Assembly: GCF_039533965.1 (NCBI RefSeq)
Contig: NZ_BAAAUN010000001.1
Span: 3,756,950 to 3,820,949, forward strand
Origin: Microbacterium luteolum
Lineage (GTDB): Bacteria; Actinomycetota; Actinomycetes; Actinomycetales; Microbacteriaceae
Reading direction: 5' to 3'
DNA length: 64,000 bases
Under the pieces are notes generated by a model that had not been told where the DNA came from, searched no databases, and saw nothing but the letters and a program-made list of their open reading frames with translations. Below, one piece after another: positions 25,667 through 32,473 of this stretch. Within the stretch, counting starts at the first letter, position 1. Every line of letters begins with the position of its first letter. The position numbers and the translations under genes were made by a program.

Positions 25667-26356
25667 ATGAGCAACTCGGCAGAAGAACTGCATGCGCTGT
25701 ATTCGTCATGGCGGCAGAGGGTTGTGGAAAGCCCGGGGGCGAACATGGCCTCGCTCGTGGATCCGGCGGGGGATGGGCTCCAGGAGATTGCCAAGGCTTA
25801 CGCGCTTCTGCGGATTCTCGATGGTCAACTTCGCTACTTAGAAGATCGAGGGGCGCGCGTATCGGTGCATCAGCGCAGCCTCAAGAGATGGGGCCGGGTG
25901 CCGTTGATGCTCACTACGGGGTGGGACGCCGGGGTCAGTAGCCCGGACCAGATCGTCGATGAGGCGACGCTCGATCAGATTGAGGCGTTGAGTTCGTTCC
26001 TGGACGGCAAGGTGCTGACGTTCGACGACGCTCGGCTGCCGTCCCTGCGCGCGCTCATCGACCAGGCCGACACGCTGCTGACCAATAGCCCCAATCTCGA
26101 TCCGACGCTGGCGGCATACATAAGGCGGCTCATTGCCTCCATCCGTAACGCCCTCGACGATGATGCCGCCGGCCGGATTTTCGACTACACGGCGGCTGTC
26201 GTTGAGCTAAGAGTGGCGTTTCAAGCTGCTGCGGAAGCCTCTCCACCAGAACAAAAAGAGGATTGGCTAGCGATGTTCCGGCAGATCACTGTCGGAGTTG
26301 CGACTGCCCTTCTCATCGAGGGCGGCAAGATGCTCGGACTTGCGGCCGGCAGCTGA
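25667..26356 (+). CDS. Unknown 229-residue protein with possible C-terminal membrane segment
   Basis: Begins MSNSAEELHALYSSWRQRV; mostly helical. The C-terminus is hydrophobic (FRQITVGVATALLIEGGKML) and may associate with membrane. A TATCAT -10 box lies exactly 12 bp before the ATG at 25667, again a leaderless arrangement. No conserved family recognised. Confidence 0.7.
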   Translation: MSNSAEELHALYSSWRQRVVESPGANMASLVDPAGDGLQEIAKAYALLRILDGQLRYLEDRGARVSVHQRSLKRWGRVPLMLTTGWDAGVSSPDQIVDEATLDQIEALSSFLDGKVLTFDDARLPSLRALIDQADTLLTNSPNLDPTLAAYIRRLIASIRNALDDDAAGRIFDYTAAVVELRVAFQAAAEASPPEQKEDWLAMFRQITVGVATALLIEGGKMLGLAAGS

Positions 26357-26470
26357 CAGCCGACAGCGAATCCCCGGTGTTCTCGAGTTGAGGGCCGGGC
26401 CTTTCGTCTGGGCGGACTGGTCCACCGCCCACGCCCTATCGTTGCGGGTTTCGCGAATTGATGCACGTTT

Positions 26471-27109
26471 TCATGAGAGCGTGACAATGATCGCGACGAC
26501 TGCGGTCACCAGCGATGCTGCGGAGATGATTGTGGAGATGACGGAAATGCATTTCGCAGATCTCTCCGACCGTGCTGCGTCAAGACGGGCGGACTCGGAG
26601 GCAGCGAGGCTCTGCTGAGTGAGGCGAACGATGGTGTCGGTCTGGGATGCCATCTCGGCGATCGTGTCAGCGGTGCGCTCCGCTGCTTCTGCCGATCGAG
26701 AGGCGGGTCCGAGGAGGTCGGGTGGTGGTAGCGCCTTCAGCCCCTCAACCGACCGTAGAAGATCCGCCGTGGCCGTCGCAATCCCGAGGTCGAGTTTCGG
26801 CACGGGCGGGGTCGACGGTGGGAATCGGAAGATGCGAGTGCCCGGCCGTTTGAATCCTCGGCCTTCCGCTTCAGGGTTGGGCGGGGCGTCGGCGTCGCTC
26901 ATCTGCTGATCGTCCCACATCTCGCCGACGTCCCACTGCCCCGCGCGGACGGCCGCGCGGGACCCTCGGTTCGATCCGCAGGACCGCCCTTGAGGGACCA
27001 CGGTGACGCCGTCGGCTCGGACTCGGGTGGCGAGTCTGCCGGCGTCGATCCACTGGTAGATGTGTGACACGTGGCGGCCGATCAGCGCCGCCGCTTCCTT
27101 CGCAGTCAC
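26471..27109 (-). CDS. HTH plus coiled-coil plus C-terminal TM protein
   Basis: About 212 residues from GTG 27109. The N-terminus is a helix-turn-helix (VTAKEAAALIGRHVSHIYQWIDAGRLATRV) of the HTH_17 type. A Pro-rich linker follows, then a coiled coil (RSAEAAERTADTIAEMASQT) and a C-terminal TM helix (VISTIISAASLVTAVVAIIV). A DNA-binding domain tethered to membrane is unusual. The start is uncertain: an ATG with a good ribosome site at 27128 is one frame off, so a small indel near 27115 is possible. Confidence 0.65.
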   Translation of the reverse strand: MTAKEAAALIGRHVSHIYQWIDAGRLATRVRADGVTVVPQGRSCGSNRGSRAAVRAGQWDVGEMWDDQQMSDADAPPNPEAEGRGFKRPGTRIFRFPPSTPPVPKLDLGIATATADLLRSVEGLKALPPPDLLGPASRSAEAAERTADTIAEMASQTDTIVRLTQQSLAASESARLDAARSERSAKCISVISTIISAASLVTAVVAIIVTLS

Positions 27110-27171
27110 CCACTGTCGGCTCGAGCATTGACGCCGTCCTCTCTTCCAATGCGGTCCGATATGTTGCTGAT

Positions 27172-27594
27172 ATGACTCTCCCCACATCGCCGCCGGACGC
27201 CGGCTGGCACCTGAACGCCAACGGACAGCGGCAGTGGTGGGATGGCGCGTCGTGGGGTCCACTGGCACCTGAACAACTGCCGATGAGTCACTCCATCGCT
27301 CCGGCAGGGTTCCTCATCCCTGCCAAGACCCGAACGGCCGCATATTGGCTGCTGATCCTCCTCGGAGGCTTCGGCGCTCACCGGTTCTACCTGCGTCACC
27401 CAGGCACGGCATCGATGCTGCTTGTGGCTTCTTTCGTGCAGGTGCTTTTCAGGCTCGATCCCGATCCCGCTTCGGCGATCGTCGCGAACGTGATCCTTGC
27501 GTTGGTATGGCTGTGGATCATCGTGGACCTGTTCACGGTCCCGTCGATGGTCGACAACGCGAATCGGAAGACCATGCGGGGTCTCCGGCACTGA
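27172..27594 (+). CDS. DUF2510/TM2-domain membrane protein
   Basis: 140 residues: the short WW-like DUF2510 motif at the start (AGWHLNANGQRQWWDGASWG), then a TM2 domain with two or three helices (AAYWLLILLGGFGAHRFYLR and LALVWLWIIVDLFTVPSMV). This combination is common in actinobacteria and of unknown role. A TATGTT box 12 bp before the ATG indicates leaderless expression. It diverges from the HTH-TM gene. Confidence 0.85.
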   Translation: MTLPTSPPDAGWHLNANGQRQWWDGASWGPLAPEQLPMSHSIAPAGFLIPAKTRTAAYWLLILLGGFGAHRFYLRHPGTASMLLVASFVQVLFRLDPDPASAIVANVILALVWLWIIVDLFTVPSMVDNANRKTMRGLRH

Positions 27595-27739
27595 ATCACA
27601 GCGCACCATTCTCTGCCCGCTCGGCGTCGGGGTGTGCGCCTTCTCGGCGGCTTCGCGGGCATCGACCACACAACCGATCAGTTAGGCATCCTCAGATTCC
27701 GCTGCGACGGGTCGCGGGCGATTTCGATCAGCTTCGCGG

Positions 27740-28114
27740 TCATGCGGTCTTCTCCAGTTCTTCGAATTCGTCTTGGTCCATCACGTGTCGGCACTCGTCG
27801 TTCGAGCACTTCACGGTCACATGCCCTACGAACCAGGCGGGCGGGTGCCAGATCATCTGCTGCTGGCACTCGGGGCAGCGGACGCAGCGGATGCGGTGCG
27901 AGCGTTCCTGCACCTCGTGGGAGCGGTAGGCGCGTTCGGCCGCTGCCGCGAACTGGATCGCGTCGGCGGCGCTGGCCTCGAACTGCACCCACAGCTCGGC
28001 AGTGCGGGAGCGGCGCGAGCGTCCTCGGCAGCTTTCGTACTGCGCGTAGAGGGTGTCGTCGTACTCGGCGCGGCACTCGCGCGACGTGTTGAACGCCGCG
28101 GCGAGGATGCTCAT
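27740..28114 (-). CDS. Zinc-ribbon protein of 124 residues
   Basis: Begins MSILAAAFNTSRECRAEYDD. The C-terminal part has a zinc ribbon (CVRCPECQQQMIWHPPAW, then KCSNDECRHVMDQDEF). Its ATG overlaps the TGA of an upstream minus-strand frame ending at 28111 (ATGA), which reads SGDAEALLNARISERVLHSV near its end. That upstream frame may be a small coupled gene but its start is unclear. Looks phage- or island-derived; function unknown. Confidence 0.62.
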   Translation of the reverse strand: MSILAAAFNTSRECRAEYDDTLYAQYESCRGRSRRSRTAELWVQFEASAADAIQFAAAAERAYRSHEVQERSHRIRCVRCPECQQQMIWHPPAWFVGHVTVKCSNDECRHVMDQDEFEELEKTA

Positions 28115-28283
28115 GAGGTACCACCGTGAACCGAGTGGAGAACACGCTCGGAGATCCGCGCGTTGAGCAGCGCTTCCGCGTCTCCGGATGTCGATGTCCG
28201 CACTGTGCGCAATCGACGATCGGGATGCTCGTCGGAGCCGTCGACGGCGGGCTCATCGGGTCTTCCCCGATAGGGTGCGAGGC

Positions 28284-28829
28284 ATGGATTGCGAATTACC
28301 ACCGTTGGCCTGCCAGCTGAAACGCATTGCTGATGACTTGACACAGCCAGATGTCGACGGCTTCATCGCCACGCTGTTCGCAACCCTGATCGGTGCAGCG
28401 GTTGCGTTGGCGGGTAGCTTTTGGCTCGAACGCAGACGAGCGAAACAAGAGGAAGCTCGGGAACTTTCGAATGCCAAAGCCAGGGCGAATGAGAGGTACG
28501 AAGAGCGGCTCGACACACTCCTGTTCAAGGTGATCGAATCACTCGGGGAGAGAATGCGCGATCTCCACACTCGCCCAGCCGTCATCTGGGAGCCACCGCA
28601 AGCTCTGTACGCGGCGATCGACACGGCTCGCATGGTCGGGCGTGGCGACGATGCCGAAGCCTTGAAGCAACTGAAGCTGGCGACGGGGCGGGTCGCGGCC
28701 ATCGAAAACTCCGAAGACCAACACCGCGACACTCGAGTGGTGGGGCAGATCATCCGCTCTTGGCGAGAGGGCGCTGTTGACAGCGTGAAGACCTCAGAAC
28801 GCTTCGGCGGACTAGCTATCGGGCCCTGA
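28284..28829 (+). CDS. TM plus coiled-coil protein, leaderless
   Basis: 181 residues: an N-terminal segment, one TM helix (FIATLFATLIGAAVALAGSFW), then a basic/acidic coiled coil (LERRRAKQEEARELSNAKAR) and a helical C-terminus. A TAGGGT box 13 bp before the ATG suggests leaderless expression. Same layout as the shorter protein at 25172. No family recognised. Confidence 0.72.
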   Translation: MDCELPPLACQLKRIADDLTQPDVDGFIATLFATLIGAAVALAGSFWLERRRAKQEEARELSNAKARANERYEERLDTLLFKVIESLGERMRDLHTRPAVIWEPPQALYAAIDTARMVGRGDDAEALKQLKLATGRVAAIENSEDQHRDTRVVGQIIRSWREGAVDSVKTSERFGGLAIGP

Positions 28830-29083
28830 ATACCGTCGACTTCGCATTTGAGCGAGCACGTCTTCGACTTCACCGCTGGACCATACGCAGCCCGAACAAC
28901 TTTCGCACTCGTCTGATCCGCCGCTTACTCGGAGAATTGCGCGGTAAAGCTTGGCAGATTGCGGTAAGCCAGCGAGTGTACTCGGACCCGAACCTCTTGA
29001 TCCCGGTAAAGATCAGTAATGCTCGGGAAAGATCGACCCGAAAACGGCGGTCAAGGGTTCGAGTCCCATCCGGCCCATAATCC
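28830..29083. other. Non-coding island end with paired direct repeats
   Basis: It contains CGGTAAAG (28941), CGGTAAGC (28961), CGGTAAAG (29004) and CGGGAAAG (29024): two pairs, each with a 20-bp step, ending about 20 bp before a tRNA-like remnant. No gene is seen. Confidence 0.55.
29041..29077 (+). other. tRNA 3'-half-like remnant
   Basis: GGTCAAGGGTTCGAGTCCC followed by ATCCGGCCCA has the form of a variable loop, T-arm (one mismatch) and 3' acceptor strand with discriminator A. No matching 5' half with a GGGCCGG-type acceptor is seen in the window. A strong terminator starts 7 bp later, as expected behind a tRNA gene. It shares a 13-bp T-arm repeat with the tRNA-Thr at 23978-23990. Confidence 0.42.
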
Positions 29084-29129
29084 GGGCAGGTGTCGTCAAG
29101 ACGAATCCTGGCGACACCTGCCCTTCTTC
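29084..29129 (+). terminator. Strong intrinsic terminator
   Basis: A perfect 12-bp stem (GGGCAGGTGTCG with CGACACCTGCCC) and then TTCTTCT. It fits termination of a tRNA transcript. Confidence 0.85.
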
Positions 29130-29209
29130 TGCTCGCCCCGACCGCATCCCGTCGGAACGGAGGTGACGCGGATCGACCTGCCGGGGCGATCAGATTCTTC
29201 TGGCTCCGC

Positions 29210-29683
29210 TCAGCGCAGCGTGACGTCGATGGTCTCCGTGAACGGGTCGATGTCGATGTTGGTCGTGATCGCGTAACCGGATCCGGACGGGCCGGTCGGG
29301 CGGAACTGGATACGGACATTCGTGATGTCGCTGGCGGTGATCACACCGGTGATCGAGCCGTCGGGGTTCGTCGTGACGACGATGCCGATGGCGTTCACGA
29401 CCTGCAGGGTGACGCCGGCATCCGGGACGATCATGACGCTGGTGCCGGCGGGGAGCAGAGCGAGGTTTCCGTTCGCGTCGCTGCCCTCGACGGTGAAGTT
29501 CGTCACGTTGCCGCTCACGACGCTGACGGTTGCACCCGTGGCCCAGAAGGTCGCAGCGGGTGGTGTCTCCGACGCGGCGGCGAGCGGCGTCGCGACCGCG
29601 ACGGCCACGACCGGCACCGACCACGCTGCACCCTTGACGAGGGTGCGGCGCGAGAGGTCGCGAGAGTTGGGGTTGTCCGGCAT
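29210..29683 (-). CDS. Tat-type secreted protein, 157 residues
   Basis: Begins MPDNPNSRDLSRRTLVKGAA with a twin-arginine motif and hydrophobic core (WSVPVVAVAVATPLAAAS). The mature part is a beta-rich domain of about 125 residues with no recognised catalytic motif. AGGGAAG precedes the ATG at 29683. Its signal peptide closely resembles that of the divergent neighbour at 29926 (GAAWxxPV, ATPLAAAS), so the two genes look like paralogues or partners in a surface locus. Confidence 0.8.
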   Translation of the reverse strand: MPDNPNSRDLSRRTLVKGAAWSVPVVAVAVATPLAAASETPPAATFWATGATVSVVSGNVTNFTVEGSDANGNLALLPAGTSVMIVPDAGVTLQVVNAIGIVVTTNPDGSITGVITASDITNVRIQFRPTGPSGSGYAITTNIDIDPFTETIDVTLR

Positions 29684-29882
29684 TGTCTTCCCTATCCGGC
29701 TCTGAGGAGCCATTTCTTTGCTGTGTTCGTGCGGGCGCACGCGGTGAGCGGTGATCGCTGCGTGCACCACGAAGAAGGAGTCGTCGGGGCGTCCGAAGTG
29801 ACGCCGAATCACGAATCCGTCCGCATTTCCACGAATTTCTGATTCCCGCGTCACTCCTGAGGCGTTTCCGACTCCTTCCCAA

Positions 29883-29894
29883 TGTGTCGACACA
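29883..29894. promoter_or_regulatory. Palindrome TGTGTCGACACA in a divergent spacer
   Basis: A perfect 12-bp palindrome 32 bp upstream of the start at 29926, in the 242-bp spacer between the two Tat-protein genes. Confidence 0.45.
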
Positions 29895-29925
29895 ATGTCG
29901 TCCGATTCGAGGGGAGTCAGATCAG

Positions 29926-30711
29926 ATGAACGAGCAACAGGTAGCGGTCCCGAGGAGCGGTCTTTCGCGGAGAACGGTCGTGCAAGGTGCGGCGTGGGCG
30001 CTGCCGGTGATCGCTGCTGCCGTGGCCACACCGCTGGCGGCCGCGTCCGTGGCGTGCACGGCGGGCCTGAGCACCACCACCGCCTCGTACACGCGGCTGA
30101 GCGCCACCTCAGCGGTGTTCACCTGGGTGGACGTCTTCGGGGACGGCAAGGATCTGACGCTGACGCTCAGCGCGGTGCCCAACGGCGCGAACAACATGAC
30201 CATCAACCAGACGAACAATCTCCGTCTCGACTCCACGACGCAGGGTGGCGAAGCACAGCCCAGCGTCCATCTCGCACTCGACACCGCTGACCTCCGCAAC
30301 ATCGGCGGCGGGCAGCGCGTCACGTTCAGCTTCGCCCTGGGCGGCGTGACGGTCACCGTCGCGGACCTGGCCTACACGATCAAGGACATCGACGGCTTCC
30401 AGGCTCTGGACGGCCTCGGCGGTGCGGAGCGCGTGTACGTCTCCGAGGGCACCGGCACGTACAACACCGCCTGGATCCGCGGCCAGGGAGCGAGCGCCAA
30501 CGCATGGCGGCCGTTCACCGGCTCGCCGAACCCCGAGGTCGCGGCCACCAGCGCCGCCGGAAACGTCCAGGTGACCGCGCCGCCTCTCAGTGCGTTCGAC
30601 CTCACGTTCGTCGCCAACAACTCGGGGCGTTCGCTGGGAGATCGGCCGCCCCAGAACATCTGGGTCGGCCCGTTCACGTTCACCGCCTTGAACCCGGTCT
30701 GCGCGGCATGA
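29926..30711 (+). CDS. Tat-type secreted protein, 261 residues
   Basis: Begins MNEQQVAVPRSGLSRRTVVQ with a twin-arginine signal and core (GAAWALPVIAAAVATPLAAAS). The mature domain has two Cys near its start and end (VACTAGL, NPVCAA) and a beta-rich middle (TLTLSAVPNGANNM, VTFSFALGGVTVTV). No enzyme motif is seen. Its stop overlaps the adhesin start (ATGA), so they are translated together. A role as a surface or pilin-like partner of the adhesin is inferred. Confidence 0.82.
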   Translation: MNEQQVAVPRSGLSRRTVVQGAAWALPVIAAAVATPLAAASVACTAGLSTTTASYTRLSATSAVFTWVDVFGDGKDLTLTLSAVPNGANNMTINQTNNLRLDSTTQGGEAQPSVHLALDTADLRNIGGGQRVTFSFALGGVTVTVADLAYTIKDIDGFQALDGLGGAERVYVSEGTGTYNTAWIRGQGASANAWRPFTGSPNPEVAATSAAGNVQVTAPPLSAFDLTFVANNSGRSLGDRPPQNIWVGPFTFTALNPVCAA

Positions 30712-32243
30712 ACCGCCGGAGCGGCACGGGGGTGACGAGAGGGGCGAGCCGCGCAGGAAGCTGGCTCGCCGGTGCACTGCTCGCACTGGGCGCCGTCATC
30801 ATGGCGCCCGGCGGCGTCAGCGCGGCCATGGCGGCGGATGTCGCCCCGGGGGATGCGGTCTTCATCGGCAGCAAAGAGGGGTACGACGGCACCGGGATCT
30901 ACCCGATCTGGTCCTCGGGGGTCCAGGAGGGGGAGCCGGACTACTGGGCGTACTGCATCGAGCACGACGTCGCGGCCAGGACCGGACTGCTCGGCACGGC
31001 CGGCGACCTCGACAGCTACCTCGGCCAGAACCGCTTCACAGATCCGGCCGTAGCCGGGAAGGTGCTCTGGGTGCTCGCGAACAGCTACCCGGCCGTGAGT
31101 CTCGAAGACTTCGGTGCGGCCGCGGGCGTGCCGGGCATCTCGCGGAATGATGCCATCGAGGCGACGCAGTACGCGATCTGGCGGTACACCGAGCTGGACT
31201 TCGATGCCCCGTGGGCATGGGAGACGCCCGACTCGGAGGCTGCCTACTGGCACCTCCTCGACGGCGCGAACGCCAGCCCGGGACTGACCCCGGGAGATCT
31301 CCAGGTCACGGCCTCGGTGACGGCGCCCAGCGCAGCCCAGAGCGCGGGGAGTCTCGTCGGACCCTTCACGGTGAGCACCGACCAGGCATCGGTCGTGGTT
31401 TCCGTGGACCCCGCCGTCACGGTGACGGATGCCGCAGGGACCCCTGTGGACCTGAGCACGGTGGTCGATGGCCAGGAGCTCTATCTGGATCTGCGGGAGG
31501 CGACGGCCGCGGGGAGCGCCACCGTGCGGGTGACGGCAGTGGGCTCGACCGGCATCGGCGCCGTGATCTCTGTGCCGAACGCGCCCGGGGGCACGCCGAC
31601 GGCAGAGGACCACGCGCAGTCGATGATCCTGGTGGCGCCCGACACGGCCGAGACGACGGGTGAGGCCGCAGTGGACTGGGCGGCTCTGCCCGGCGCGGCG
31701 GAGCCGGTGATCGGGACATCGCTGGTCGACGCCGCAGACGGGGACCGGGTGCTGGGCGCGAACGGAGGCACGGTGATCGACACCGTCTCCTTCCAGAACC
31801 TCGTGCCGGGCACCGAGTACACGGTCGTCGGCGAGCTGATGCGCAAGTCGGACGGCCAGCCGACCGGCATCACGGGGTCGACGACGTTCACGCCGACGAG
31901 CGCGAACGGCACCGTGGACGTGAGCTTCGTCGTACCCGAGGGGTTCGCGGGCGACGTGCTCGTCGCCTTCGAATGGCTCTACCTGGGTTCTGACCTCGAC
32001 GGTGAGCCCATCGCCGGGCACACCGACATCGACGATGCGGCGCAGACGGTCACCGTCGAGGCCGTGGCGCCGGGTGGGCCTACGACACCGAATCCCGGTG
32101 CGCCCACCGTGCCGACTCCGGGCGGCGGAAACCTCGCCGCCACCGGTTCCCCGGCACCGACGATGATCACGGCGGCGGCGTTGGCCGCGCTTCTCGCCGG
32201 CGTGATCCTGATGCGGGTGAGGCGGCGCGCTGTCGACGCCTGA
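30708..32243 (+). CDS. Thioester-domain/VaFE surface adhesin with LAxTG-like sorting signal
   Basis: 511 residues. A signal peptide (LLALGAVIMAPGGVSAAMA) is followed by a thioester domain: Cys in WAYCIEHDV and the Gln in EATQYAIWRY (TQxA type) are the pair that forms an internal Cys-Gln thioester able to bind host or surface groups. A beta-rich linker region leads to a VaFE-type domain (AADGDRVLGANGGTVIDTVS through VLVAFEWLYLG), which usually has an isopeptide bond. The C-terminus has a Pro-rich stalk, LAATGS as a class E sortase-like signal, a TM helix and RVRRRAVDA. Confidence 0.88.
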   Translation: MNRRSGTGVTRGASRAGSWLAGALLALGAVIMAPGGVSAAMAADVAPGDAVFIGSKEGYDGTGIYPIWSSGVQEGEPDYWAYCIEHDVAARTGLLGTAGDLDSYLGQNRFTDPAVAGKVLWVLANSYPAVSLEDFGAAAGVPGISRNDAIEATQYAIWRYTELDFDAPWAWETPDSEAAYWHLLDGANASPGLTPGDLQVTASVTAPSAAQSAGSLVGPFTVSTDQASVVVSVDPAVTVTDAAGTPVDLSTVVDGQELYLDLREATAAGSATVRVTAVGSTGIGAVISVPNAPGGTPTAEDHAQSMILVAPDTAETTGEAAVDWAALPGAAEPVIGTSLVDAADGDRVLGANGGTVIDTVSFQNLVPGTEYTVVGELMRKSDGQPTGITGSTTFTPTSANGTVDVSFVVPEGFAGDVLVAFEWLYLGSDLDGEPIAGHTDIDDAAQTVTVEAVAPGGPTTPNPGAPTVPTPGGGNLAATGSPAPTMITAAALAALLAGVILMRVRRRAVDA

Positions 32244-32361
32244 CCCGTGAGCGTGCGCGGGCAGAGGCGCGAGATTCTTCTCCGCTCCTCTGCCCGCGTT
32301 CCGTCGGCACGACTTTCGGTTCGCGGTGGCTCTCGCGAACCCACCCCGTCCGGCGCTACCA

Positions 32362-32377
32362 TTGAATGGCTATTCAA
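32362..32377. promoter_or_regulatory. Inverted repeat TTGAAT-GGCT-ATTCAA
   Basis: A 6-bp perfect inverted repeat in the 230-bp spacer before the sigma-factor gene. It may bind a regulator or reflect an ECF promoter, which cannot be told from sequence. Confidence 0.35.
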
Positions 32378-32473
32378 ACTCGGATCGATCGTGCGATTGG
32401 ACTCGCGGTCGGCTGCTCGGCGGCGGCTCGGCAGCGGCCACGACGAGCGGGCGTTTCTCTGGAAAGGGAAGAC

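Noticed and set aside
26380..26410. A terminator at GAGGGCCGGGCCTTTCG
   Set aside because: The stem would need a one-base loop; only the phrase TTTCGTCTGGGCGG is shared with the true terminator near 17880.
28870..29319. A 149-codon minus-strand frame over the island end
   Set aside because: It overlaps the paired repeats, tRNA-like remnant and terminator, and its sequence is Arg/Ser-rich shadow-like.
30372..32021. A 549-codon minus-strand frame opposite the adhesin gene
   Set aside because: A shadow in GC-rich sequence; the + strand gene has signal peptide, thioester and sorting motifs.
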